A stretch of DNA of 64,000 nucleotides. Source: an uncultured Bacteroidales bacterium (GTDB lineage: Bacteria; Bacteroidota; Bacteroidia; Bacteroidales; Bacteroidaceae). Of this stretch, positions 53,823-61,276 are shown in pieces (the stretch's first letter is position 1; the number at the start of each line of letters is the position of its first letter). Under the pieces are notes generated by a model, which worked only from the letters and a program-made list of their open reading frames with translations, was not told the origin of the DNA and did not search any database. The DNA lies in contig CADCDP010000028.1 of NCBI GenBank assembly GCA_902800305.1, positions 1-64,000 on the forward strand, in the 5' to 3' direction. The position numbers and the translations under genes are program-made.

Positions 53823-54977
53823 TTACTTGTTTCCTTTCTTCTTCTGGCATAAGTCCCTGAACAGCTCCATCCACTGTTCAATCACCTTATCCATGGCATA
53901 TTTCTCCGACACTTTCAGAGCCTGTGCTCCCATCTCCTTCCGCATTTCCGTGTCCTCTATGAGGGCACACACCCTCTCCGCAAATGCCTCTTCGTCACCC
54001 ATAGGCACCAAAAATCCCGTCTTTCCATCTTCCACCACATAGCGTATGCCACCAGGACAATTATACACCACCGACGGAATGCCCACCGACATGGCCTCCA
54101 ACGTCACCAGCGAGAAACTCTCTGATTTTGAAGTGAGCACAAAGAGGGATGCCTTCGCCATCTCCCCCACCATGTTGGAAGAACTACCCTTTAGGAACAC
54201 ATTCTGTGCAAGTCCCAATCGCTTTATCTGCGATTCCAACATCGTTGACTGTTTACCTTCGCCCCATATCTGCAATGTCCAATCGGCGTGCTTCTGAACA
54301 ACTTTTGCCCATATATTAATCAAAGCTTCAAAGTTCTTCATCCATCTCAATCCGCCTGCAGTAATAACGATTTTCGACTCACACGAGGATAATTCGGTAG
54401 TCTTATTGGTTATAGGATTAGGAATTACAGCCACTTTGTCCCAATTTTTCCACGCCCCAGTTAATTCGTCCTCGGTCAACACAACGATTTTGTCATACGC
54501 TCTGATTTTCCATCTATATTCATAGAAGCCGGTAACCTTCGCCTTAAGTTTTTCGTACCTTGAAACAGAACAATCTCTTCGGAAACTTCTTGCCATATGC
54601 AATTCCCGCACAAAAACAGGATTAGAACGGACTTTTAGCGTTGGAAGAAAATGCTTCTCGTATTGTCCTGTCGCCACGACAACATCCGGATTTATTTCGT
54701 TTAGGGCTTTTTCCAGTCGTTCGCGATGGAGTCGTTTTCTGCGACGATAATCTTGATAAAGTGACCACAGCCCCATTTCTCTGTATTCGGTGTAATTAAT
54801 GCCAAGGTTTACCACCGTTACATGGTCCAAATTCATTACGGGCGTTGTAACATCCTCGGTCACGACAATCCATACCTGATTGTCTGGAATCCTTGCCAAA
54901 GCATTCGCCTTGCAAAGAGTGACCATTTCTATTCCTCCTATTTTACAAACGGTATTCGAACAATATACTATCTTCAT
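53823..54977 (-). CDS. GT4-family glycosyltransferase
   Basis: This 384-residue GT-B retaining glycosyltransferase has the glycosyltransferase-4-like N-terminal half (MKIVYCSNTVCKIGGIEMVT, with GGIE at the acceptor site) and the Glycos_transf_1 half (VVITAGGLRWMKNFEALI, LQIWGEGKQ, and the nucleotide-sugar site SESFSLVTLEAMSVGIPSVV). It overlaps the GT2 gene at 54974 by four bases (ATGA), so the two are translationally coupled. The C-terminus is Lys-rich. Confidence 0.92.
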   Translation of the reverse strand: MKIVYCSNTVCKIGGIEMVTLCKANALARIPDNQVWIVVTEDVTTPVMNLDHVTVVNLGINYTEYREMGLWSLYQDYRRRKRLHRERLEKALNEINPDVVVATGQYEKHFLPTLKVRSNPVFVRELHMARSFRRDCSVSRYEKLKAKVTGFYEYRWKIRAYDKIVVLTEDELTGAWKNWDKVAVIPNPITNKTTELSSCESKIVITAGGLRWMKNFEALINIWAKVVQKHADWTLQIWGEGKQSTMLESQIKRLGLAQNVFLKGSSSNMVGEMAKASLFVLTSKSESFSLVTLEAMSVGIPSVVYNCPGGIRYVVEDGKTGFLVPMGDEEAFAERVCALIEDTEMRKEMGAQALKVSEKYAMDKVIEQWMELFRDLCQKKKGNK

Positions 54978-56032
54978 ACTATTCCATTCTTTTTTGATGC
55001 AAGTGTACGCAAATTGTTTGTAACATTACCTCTAAAATAATACCGGTTAAAAAGATAAAGCACCATGTACACCAGATAGACCTTTCCTGACAGATTCTTG
55101 AGCAGAGTAACCCAACGTGCCATTCGGTTCATCTCGTCAGGATACGTATAAACAGGCAATTCTTGCAGCCTTTTTTTGTATCTCCGCCACTCCTTCCATG
55201 GCAGATAAACACGCAAAATCTTCTTATGATAAATATTTAGGAAATTATTGAGGTTCCGCCAGGCGGCAGCGGCCATCTCCCCATTGCTTTCTTGGAGATA
55301 CTTCTCCATGAGCACCGCATTATGGAACAGCAGCTCATCCAATTGAGCTTTTATTCTTTTCTCGTTTAGCGTCTTCTGAATCGAATGTTCATTTCCCTGT
55401 TCGTAACGAGACACATTACTACTGACGATAAGGATATGTGGATGATGGCGGAATACTTCGAAATTGAAAAGCTCGTCTTGACAGACGGTGTTCTCCTCCT
55501 TAATACCATAATGCTCCAAGAAAGAGCGTTTGTAGATTTTTGACCATACATAAGGCAACCCCAAACGGTTATAAGCCTCCGCCCCATCGCCGTCGAAAGT
55601 AATTACTCCATCGGGCTTGGCATCGGGATCTACAATCGTCTTTCCATCCGTATAAATATAAATCTTATCGTTATATGAAAGCACATCTGGCTTCTTCCCC
55701 AGAAAATGCTGGCAGAAGTAAGCGTATGCCCCGTCGATGATGTAATCGTCACTGTCCACAAAACCTATGTATTCGCCTTGTGCAACAGCCATACCTGTGT
55801 TTCGGGCGGGTCCCAACCCCTGGTTCTCCTGTCGGATGACGCGGAACACATCGGGATACCGTTGGGCATAGTCGGCAAGGATGGCAGCACAACCGTCGGT
55901 GGAACCATCGTCCACGCAAATCACTTCCCACTCGCCGCTCTGCATCCCCTGCCGCAGCAAAGAGTCAAGGCAGCGGGGCAGGAAACGCTCCACGTTATAG
56001 ACGGGTACGATGACAGATAATATTTTCTCCAT
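54974..56032 (-). CDS. GT2 glycosyltransferase
   Basis: This is a 352-residue GT-A enzyme like its neighbours at 51718 and 56052. Motifs are LSVIVPVYNVERFLPRCLDSL, VICVDDGSTDGCAAIL and YIGFVDSDDYIIDGAYAYF. Its ATGA overlap with the GT4 gene indicates coupled translation. The N-terminal 110 residues are nearly identical in pattern to those of the other two GT2 proteins, but the C-terminal halves differ, as expected for paralogues with different acceptors. Confidence 0.88.
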   Translation of the reverse strand: MEKILSVIVPVYNVERFLPRCLDSLLRQGMQSGEWEVICVDDGSTDGCAAILADYAQRYPDVFRVIRQENQGLGPARNTGMAVAQGEYIGFVDSDDYIIDGAYAYFCQHFLGKKPDVLSYNDKIYIYTDGKTIVDPDAKPDGVITFDGDGAEAYNRLGLPYVWSKIYKRSFLEHYGIKEENTVCQDELFNFEVFRHHPHILIVSSNVSRYEQGNEHSIQKTLNEKRIKAQLDELLFHNAVLMEKYLQESNGEMAAAAWRNLNNFLNIYHKKILRVYLPWKEWRRYKKRLQELPVYTYPDEMNRMARWVTLLKNLSGKVYLVYMVLYLFNRYYFRGNVTNNLRTLASKKNGIV

Positions 56033-56051
56033 ACGCTTTACTCCTTTCCTA

Positions 56052-57083
56052 TTAACTTTCTATCATCCTGCTTCTGAGAAACTTCTCGAAAATGTAGTGG
56101 CGGATGAACCAGACGGCGAGATAAGACAAATAATAATGCCCTGACACGTTCCGCATGGCGATAATCAGCTTCGCCAACCTGGAGCTGTCCTTCGGGTACA
56201 CCATGTCGCAGATGGGAAAACTGTTTTTCGACTTCATCAGATTCCGCCACTCCTTGTAGGTCAAGCAGACAACAAACAACTCCCGATAGAAAACGTTCAG
56301 GTAGCTATTGATTTTGGCCTTCATCCCGTCACGCATCTTCGCCTCGCCACTCATCACGTAGGAATTGAAGACACCCATCCCATACACGCAGTCACCCAAC
56401 TGCCGCAAAAGCTTTGCCCTCGATTTTGTCTGCGTGAGGGAATCCCCATTGTCCTTCATATAACGGTAGATGTTGCTGGTCACCACTCGCACACTTGGGT
56501 TTTTGCTGAACACGTGGAGATTGAAAATCTCATCTTCCATGAAAATCGGTTCAAACAATATGCGGTGTGCCTGCAAGAAGGAACGCTTGTACATTCTCGT
56601 CCACACAGCGGATGGGTGCAACCGGTTATACACCTCTGTCCCACCCCCTTCCAACGAAATCTCTCCTTCGGGGCTGGGAGGTTCGGCGATGGACTCGTCC
56701 TTCTCCGACTGCAAGGTACGGCACAAAAAGGTCACCACATCGGGCCTTCCTTCCAGAAAATGCTCACACACATAGCCGTAACCTCCTTCAATCACAAAGT
56801 CGTCGCTATCGACAAAACCGATATATTCCCCCTGTGCCACCAGCATACCAGTGTTTCGGGCGGGTCCCAATCCCTTGTTCCGCTGGACATAAACCTTGAT
56901 GAGGTCTGGGTAGTGCTGGGCATATCGGGACAGGATGACAGGGCTGCTATCGGTGGAGCCGTCGTCCACACAGATGATTTCGTAATCACCCACACGCTCC
57001 ATCCCCTGCCGCAACAGCGAGCCGAGGCAGCGACGGAGGTAATATTCCTCATTGTAAACGGGTACGATGAGTGACAGAAGCAT
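56052..57083 (-). CDS. GT2 glycosyltransferase, first gene of the operon
   Basis: This 343-residue GT-A enzyme has LSLIVPVYNEEYYLRRCLGSL, IICVDDGSTDSSP and YIGFVDSDDFVIEGGYGYV. The start is set at 57083 (MLLSLIVPVYNEE). A longer reading frame from a TTG at 57119 is unlikely, because it begins in the -7 box TAACTTTG (57117-57124), where transcription has not yet started. It is 19 bases upstream of the next GT2 gene. No polymerase or flippase gene is in the operon. Confidence 0.88.
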   Translation of the reverse strand: MLLSLIVPVYNEEYYLRRCLGSLLRQGMERVGDYEIICVDDGSTDSSPVILSRYAQHYPDLIKVYVQRNKGLGPARNTGMLVAQGEYIGFVDSDDFVIEGGYGYVCEHFLEGRPDVVTFLCRTLQSEKDESIAEPPSPEGEISLEGGGTEVYNRLHPSAVWTRMYKRSFLQAHRILFEPIFMEDEIFNLHVFSKNPSVRVVTSNIYRYMKDNGDSLTQTKSRAKLLRQLGDCVYGMGVFNSYVMSGEAKMRDGMKAKINSYLNVFYRELFVVCLTYKEWRNLMKSKNSFPICDMVYPKDSSRLAKLIIAMRNVSGHYYLSYLAVWFIRHYIFEKFLRSRMIES

Positions 57084-57116
57084 TTTCTTCTTTCCTGATT
57101 GACTAATTTCAATCTG

Positions 57117-57124
57117 CAAAGTTA
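57117..57124 (-). promoter_or_regulatory. TAACTTTG -7 box of the glycosyltransferase operon
   Basis: On the minus strand TAACTTTGC lies 33 bases ahead of the start at 57083. It is the only good -7 box before the five-gene operon. Confidence 0.55.
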
Positions 57125-57192
57125 CAACTTTTTAGCCAAAAAGGAGAAAAAAGGGAAAGAAAAACAGATAAAAGGTTTTAAAATTTGCGTTT

Positions 57193-57476
57193 AAGTCATA
57201 GAATTTTAAGAATTTCGAGAAGACCATGCGGTAGGGGTAAAGAATTCTGAACACCCTGCATAGCTCTCATAATTCTTTTAGTAACCATAAAAAAATAAAT
57301 TGGTTTGATTTGCCGCTTTGCGGCATTAAAAAGAAAAATAAAGAAAAAAGATGCAAGCCGAACGCAGAGCCAAGCTTGCTTGGGCTATGCTGAGACGAAG
57401 CTCTTTCTTTCTACGCCCCGCAGGGGCATAAAACGTACCAAGTTATTTTTTTACGATTACTTAATTCTATGACTTA
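57193..57476. repeat. Interspersed palindromic element, copy F, with a nested insert
   Basis: The outer ends aagtcatagaattttaagaa and ttaattctatgactt belong to the family seen at five other sites. The core is interrupted by the element at 57281-57460. It separates the glycosyltransferase promoter from the S24 repressor gene. Confidence 0.82.
57281..57460. repeat. Nested 180-bp inverted-repeat element
   Basis: It begins gtaaccataaaaaaataa and ends ttatttttttacgattac, complementary with two mismatches. Smaller hairpins lie inside: gccgctttgcggc and cgccccgcaggggc. TTA flanks both ends, so a 3-bp target duplication is possible. It contains no gene. It resembles a MITE. Confidence 0.7.
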
Positions 57477-57484
57477 AAAATAGT

Positions 57485-58150
57485 TCACACCGCCCTCAGC
57501 ACATACTTCAATGGATACACGTGCAGGATGTCGGCCTTGAGGAAAGGCTGGGCATGGGGTGTGTAGTCGGGGTTTTCCGACAAGGCGAGCACCCGTGGAA
57601 CCGCTTGGCCCTCATCGTAGATGCGCTTGAACATTCGTTGCCCTTGACGGGTGATAATGAGATAGATGCGCTGCGAACTCACCTGCAGGAGCGACACTTC
57701 GTCGCCCACCAGACAGAGGTCACCCGCATGGATGGTCGGCTCCATCGAGGCACCCTCGGCGGGCAGGGCGGCGTATGCACGCACACCCGGAATGTGGATG
57801 TGGTCGGTGGCATATTCGGGGTTGCCAAACTGCTCATCCACACCGCACGAAGCACGGCACTCCTCGAAGAGGGGAATCAGGTCCCGCTGTGAAAAGTATA
57901 TCATGCCGGGTCTCTCATACGTCATCGGCAGCTCATCAGATGTGGCGTCAGCGGCTGAGTCCTGTAGCCACTCGCGGCTCACTTGCGGGAAGGCATCGAG
58001 GATGGCCTCACGGCCGTTGGCGGTGATGGCTCCACGGTGGAGCCAAGTGGCGATGTTGCTGCGTGGCACTCCGATAATGTCGGCAAAAATACGTTGGTTG
58101 CCCTGTGCGAATTGGTCCATCAGGGCGTTTAGTTTTTCTTTGTCGGTCAT
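57485..58150 (-). CDS. XRE/S24 repressor (LexA/CI-like, self-cleaving type)
   Basis: This 221-residue repressor has an N-terminal helix-turn-helix (QRIFADIIGVPRSNIATWLHRG, about 19-40) and a C-terminal S24 peptidase fold. The catalytic Ser135 lies in PAEGASMEPTIHAGD and the general-base Lys175 in QRMFKRIY. A Cys102-Gly103 pair stands 33 residues before the Ser, the spacing of self-cleavage sites in UmuD and LexA. It probably represses the divergent DUF4248 module and itself, and is inactivated after DNA damage. Promoters face each other at 58178-58267. Regulation is inferred. Confidence 0.88.
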   Translation of the reverse strand: MTDKEKLNALMDQFAQGNQRIFADIIGVPRSNIATWLHRGAITANGREAILDAFPQVSREWLQDSAADATSDELPMTYERPGMIYFSQRDLIPLFEECRASCGVDEQFGNPEYATDHIHIPGVRAYAALPAEGASMEPTIHAGDLCLVGDEVSLLQVSSQRIYLIITRQGQRMFKRIYDEGQAVPRVLALSENPDYTPHAQPFLKADILHVYPLKYVLRAV

Positions 58151-58177
58151 CTTTTTATTTTTTTTCTATCAATAATA

Positions 58178-58209
58178 TTTGGTGGTTTCAGGAAAATGCG
58201 CTACCTTTG
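58178..58209 (+). promoter_or_regulatory. Promoter of the DUF4248 module
   Basis: TTTG (58178-58181), 20 bases and TACCTTTG (58202-58209). The -33 element lies in TTGGTGGTT (58179-58187), one arm of a perfect inverted repeat with AACCACCAA at 58259-58267. Confidence 0.72.
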
Positions 58210-58236
58210 CGTCGCATTTGCAACATTTATCACCTG

Positions 58237-58267
58237 CAAAGGTACAGAAAAAACCATCAACCACCAA
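58237..58267 (-). promoter_or_regulatory. Promoter of the S24 repressor gene
   Basis: On the minus strand TTGG (58264-58267), 19 bases and TACCTTTG (58237-58244). It faces the promoter at 58178-58209, with the two -7 boxes 27 bases apart. Its -33 region is the other arm of the 9-bp inverted repeat. Confidence 0.7.
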
Positions 58268-58323
58268 GGATTTGAGTGAAAAAGTTTCGTTTGAAATTCA
58301 TTTTCTCATTTCTGACCACCAAA
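58259..58323. promoter_or_regulatory. Candidate operator copies ACCACCAA
   Basis: AACCACCAA occurs at 58259-58267, its inverted copy TTGGTGGTT at 58179-58187, and a third copy ACCACCAAA at 58315-58323, downstream of the + promoter. The first two overlap -33 boxes. They are candidate binding sites for the S24 repressor. The evidence is the spacing and symmetry only. Confidence 0.45.
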
Positions 58324-58359
58324 ACATCGTAACAAATTTCCTTCAAAAACCAATAACTT

Positions 58360-58590
58360 ATGAAAACTGACGAATTAGAATACGAATGGGGCTGTATGCG
58401 CAAGCAAGAACTGGCGCTGCTCTATGCACCCGACCTGACACCCCACGCAGCCGTGAACCGCCTGATGGACTGGGTGCGCCGCAATCCCAATCTGTGCAGC
58501 GAACTGGAAAAGTCTGGCTATCGGAAGACGGCCAAAATGCTCTCCGCACGGCAAGTGCGACTCATCGTCTATTTTCTGGGGGAACCGTGA
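58360..58590 (+). CDS. DUF4248-family small protein
   Basis: This is a 76-residue protein. The family pattern is clear: KQELALLYAPDLTPHAAVNRLMDWVRRNP (about 14-42), then a GYRK…LSARQVRLIVYFLGEP end. DUF4248 proteins are found in Bacteroidales next to HU-like and cell-wall hydrolase genes and probably bind DNA through a winged-helix-like fold. The function is unknown. It is the first gene of the module under the promoter at 58178. Confidence 0.75.
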   Translation: MKTDELEYEWGCMRKQELALLYAPDLTPHAAVNRLMDWVRRNPNLCSELEKSGYRKTAKMLSARQVRLIVYFLGEP

Positions 58591-58673
58591 CAGCGACGGG
58601 GACAAGGCAGCAGAGAACGGGGGAAAACGTATGGCATCGCCCACAAATGCATCGACGGGCAGACGGAATGTCG

Positions 58674-58681
58674 TAACTTTG
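58674..58681 (+). promoter_or_regulatory. TAACTTTG -7 box before the tiny membrane gene
   Basis: TAACTTTG lies 36 bases upstream of the ATG at 58717. No -33 match. It could give the downstream genes separate expression from DUF4248. Confidence 0.4.
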
Positions 58682-58716
58682 CAGCACAAAACAAAACCCC
58701 TATAATATATAAATGT

Positions 58717-58842
58717 ATGAACAAGCTAAAACTAACCTGGAGCCTGATGGCCGATGTGCTCTTATGGCTCGTGAAAAACATCATCGACTACTATGACACG
58801 AGGAGAAAGAAACAACAACCCGCTGAACATCCGCAGGAGTGA
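58717..58842 (+). CDS. Tiny holin-like membrane protein (41 residues)
   Basis: The protein reads MNKLKLTWSLMADVLLWLV then KNIIDYYDTRRKKQQPAEHP and ends QE. One hydrophobic segment is followed by a basic, then polar tail, the layout of single-helix phage holins. It overlaps the P5-like gene by 50 bases in another frame, as holin and endolysin genes often do. No family is recognised and the holin idea is inference. It was chosen over the +1 frame from 58713, which stops early. Confidence 0.55.
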   Translation: MNKLKLTWSLMADVLLWLVKNIIDYYDTRRKKQQPAEHPQE

Positions 58843-59200
58843 CCGCACCCGCTGGCTGGGACAGACCCTCCGACAAACCGACCGTGAGTTCGTCCAGTTC
58901 CAGTGCATGCTCTTCGGTTGGCGAGCCGCCTTCCGCATCCTGCGCACCTACATCCGCCTGCACCACCTCAACACCCTCCGGCTCATCATCTACCGCTGGG
59001 CACCGCCCGAGGACGGCAACAACACCGAGTCCTATCTGGCCACAGTGAGCGAACGTGCACAAATACACCCGAACCGCACCCTCTCCTTCGACGACGAAAC
59101 CAGCATGGTCGCCATCGTATGCGCCATGGCATGGGTGGAGAGCCACCTCAGCGACATCGACGTGGGACTGGTCAAACGCGCCTACCTGCTCGCATTCTGA
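58793..59200 (+). CDS. P5-like structural protein / putative peptidoglycan hydrolase
   Basis: This 135-residue protein resembles Bacteroidales proteins annotated as structural protein P5. It has NNNPLNIRRS (7-16), TDREFVQFQCMLFGWRAAFRIL (about 25-46), NTLRLIIYRWAPPEDGNNTESY (about 61-82) and a C-terminal helix. The NNP-N-IR and RWAP-x-D-NNT-Y motifs are those of phage muralytic or virion proteins. There is no signal peptide, so export would need a holin-like partner such as the overlapping tiny gene. The enzymatic role is not proven. It is about the usual length. Confidence 0.75.
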   Translation: MTRGERNNNPLNIRRSDRTRWLGQTLRQTDREFVQFQCMLFGWRAAFRILRTYIRLHHLNTLRLIIYRWAPPEDGNNTESYLATVSERAQIHPNRTLSFDDETSMVAIVCAMAWVESHLSDIDVGLVKRAYLLAF

Positions 59201-59225
59201 GAACCCCTTACAAAAATCTAACACT

Positions 59226-59675
59226 ATGAAAATCACACTGACACGCTACCACCAATCGGCCACGCTCACACGGAGCCACTTCACCGCACAGCTCGACACT
59301 GACCCCACCGCCCGACTCGTGTGCGAAGCCCGCGAACCCGGCAATCAAGTTCCATCCACCGGGCAATGGACACACATCCCCCACCCTATCCCCACGGGCA
59401 CCCATCGTTGCGCCGTCACCACCTCCGATGTCTCACCCATGACCGTGAAGGTGTGTCAGCGACGGGGCACCTACCGCACCATCATCGGGTTCGACCCCAT
59501 CCGCCAGTGGCGTGCCAACATGATCATCCTCGGACAGGCCGACCCCACGGAACCACCCGAAGAGCGCACCCTCGACCGCCAGCAAGAGACCTTCAACGCC
59601 TTCACTGCCCTCGTCTATCGCGCCTTTGCCCACGGCGAAACTATTAGCATCGACGTGACAGAAGCGTTTTGTTAA
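59226..59675 (+). CDS. Unrecognised protein in the P5/HU-like module
   Basis: I do not recognise this 149-residue protein. It begins MKITLTRYHQSATLTRSHFT, is rich in Thr, Arg and Pro, has no signal peptide or membrane segment, and contains a RTIIGFDPIRQWRANMIIL segment (about 83-101) and a C-terminal helix ending SIDVTEAFC. It lies 25 bases after the P5-like gene and 33 bases before the HU-like gene, so it belongs to the same transcription unit. A DNA- or virion-related role would be guesswork. Confidence 0.65.
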   Translation: MKITLTRYHQSATLTRSHFTAQLDTDPTARLVCEAREPGNQVPSTGQWTHIPHPIPTGTHRCAVTTSDVSPMTVKVCQRRGTYRTIIGFDPIRQWRANMIILGQADPTEPPEERTLDRQQETFNAFTALVYRAFAHGETISIDVTEAFC

Positions 59676-59708
59676 CCTTATTCATTAACCTTTAAATCCT
59701 TTTGAACT

Positions 59709-60113
59709 ATGGGAATCCAGTACCGTAAAGCGAAAATCACGTTGGGCTTCCTCGAAGAGAAGCCCGAAGTGTACAAACTCCGCCAGCTCACCTTCCCACA
59801 GGTGACCTTCGCACAGCTTGTACTCGAGTGCTCCAACTCGTGCGGCGTCAACACCGCCCAGACCAAGGCCGTCATCGACGCCCTCATCAACCGTCTCGTT
59901 CACTACATGGAGATTGGCCACGGCGTGCGCATGGGCGACTTCGGCTCCTTCAAGCCCATCTTCACCTCGAAAGCCGCCAAGACCCTGGAGGAGTGCGACG
60001 AGAAGACCATCCGCCAGAAGAAAATCAACTTCTACCCCGGCAAAGCCTTCCGCGAAATGCTCTCCGAGCTGAGCGTCACCTCCGCCAGCGAAGAGCTGGA
60101 CGTGAAGGAATAG
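59709..60113 (+). CDS. HU-like DNA-binding protein (long form)
   Basis: This 134-residue protein is one of the HU/IHF-like proteins typical of Bacteroidales. It begins GIQYRKAKITLGFLEEKPEV, then FAQLVLECSNSCGVNTAQTKAVIDALINRL (about 37-66), GHGVRMGDFGSFKPIFTSKAAKT and INFYPGKAFREML. It is longer than HU (38273-38548) and has an extra N-terminal strand. Such proteins occur beside DUF4248 and cell-wall hydrolase genes, as here. It probably binds DNA, but the target is unknown. Confidence 0.85.
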   Translation: MGIQYRKAKITLGFLEEKPEVYKLRQLTFPQVTFAQLVLECSNSCGVNTAQTKAVIDALINRLVHYMEIGHGVRMGDFGSFKPIFTSKAAKTLEECDEKTIRQKKINFYPGKAFREMLSELSVTSASEELDVKE

Positions 60114-60150
60114 AGTTGGTGCGAAGCGGTTCACCCGCCTCGAAAAAAGC

Positions 60151-61131
60151 CTACAGCCTCCCCCCTATCCACGCGATATACCCCACATATATCGCCAGCA
60201 GCACCGCCCCCTCCCACCGAGAGAGGCGGTGCCCTATATATAAGAACACCCAAAGTAGCACACCCAGCACCAGCATCATCCCATAATCCACCACAAACGG
60301 GCTCCAAGCCCCACCAATCGGCGTGATGGCGCTCGCAAAGCCCACCACACACAAGATGTTAAATGTCACCGAACCAATAATATTCCCCACCGCCATGTCT
60401 GTCTCACCACGACGCGCCGCAATGACCGACGCAAACAGCTCCGGCAGACTCGTGCCCAACGCCACCACCGTCAAGCCAATCACGCGCTCCATCTCCTCAC
60501 GCCCCACGCCCAGCGCCTCACCCGTCACCAAAGCCAAGTTCGATGCACCATCGATGAGCAAGTCGGCACCCCACACCATTCCGGCAATGGACAGCACCAC
60601 CAGCAGCAACGCCCTCCACAGCGGCATCTCCTCCTTCACCTCCCCATCTGTCCCATTCAACCCATCACTCCCATTCCTCCCGCTCTTCCGCTCTCTCCGA
60701 ATCTCCCACCAAATGAACCACACCAGCAGAGCCGCCATAGCCACACCCATCCATCGCGTGATGACTCCACAGCTGGCAGCACCCACCAGTATCGCCATCG
60801 ACACCAGCATGAACGGCACATCCACACGCAACATGCGCCGCCCCGACGGCAATGGACACACCAGCGACGTCAAACCCAATATCAACCCGATGTTCGCAAT
60901 GTTAGAACCCACCACGTTGCCCAATGCCAAACCCGACGACCCACGTATGGCAGACTGCACACTCACCAAAAACTCCGGCATCGACGTGCCGAAACCCACC
61001 ACCGTCATGCCTATCACCATCGCACTCAGACGTGCACGGCGAGCCAATGCCACCGAACCGTCCACCAAGTAGTCGCCACCCTTCACCAGCAACAAAAAAC
61101 CTGCCAAAATGTAAAAGATATCTAACAACAT
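60151..61131 (-). CDS. Calcium/sodium antiporter (YrbG-like)
   Basis: This is a 326-residue inner-membrane antiporter. Two inverted alpha-repeats carry the ion-binding signatures: VVGFGTSMPEFLVSVQSA with GNVVGSNIANI in the first half, and VVALGTSLPELFASVIAA with GNIIGSVTFNIL in the second. About ten hydrophobic segments are seen, and a charged cytoplasmic loop (REIRRERKSGRNGSDGL, about 142-165) separates the halves. It is convergent with the HU-like gene and divergent from the LruC gene. The ion is inferred from the family. Confidence 0.93.
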   Translation of the reverse strand: MLLDIFYILAGFLLLVKGGDYLVDGSVALARRARLSAMVIGMTVVGFGTSMPEFLVSVQSAIRGSSGLALGNVVGSNIANIGLILGLTSLVCPLPSGRRMLRVDVPFMLVSMAILVGAASCGVITRWMGVAMAALLVWFIWWEIRRERKSGRNGSDGLNGTDGEVKEEMPLWRALLLVVLSIAGMVWGADLLIDGASNLALVTGEALGVGREEMERVIGLTVVALGTSLPELFASVIAARRGETDMAVGNIIGSVTFNILCVVGFASAITPIGGAWSPFVVDYGMMLVLGVLLWVFLYIGHRLSRWEGAVLLAIYVGYIAWIGGRL

Positions 61132-61219
61132 ATACTATAAATTTTCCTATTTTACTGCAAAGTTACACCAAAAACACAAAAAAACACAAAAACATGCTGT
61201 TTATTTCCTTAAAAAACTT

Positions 61220-61227
61220 TAACTTTG
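61220..61227 (+). promoter_or_regulatory. TAACTTTG -7 box of the LruC gene
   Basis: TAACTTTGC stands 49 bases before the ATG at 61277. A -33 TTTG is not clear. Confidence 0.5.
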
Positions 61228-61276
61228 CCGCCGAAATCATCATACATATTATATATATAATAAAAAGGCATTAGCT

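Noticed and set aside
8414..57476. Interspersed palindromes considered as CRISPR arrays
   Set aside because: The copies are kilobases apart, imperfect and palindromic, with no regular spacers and no cas genes.
57485..60113. A complete prophage around the S24 repressor
   Set aside because: No integrase, terminase, portal, capsid or tail genes and no attachment sites are seen. Only a small phage-like cassette is supported.
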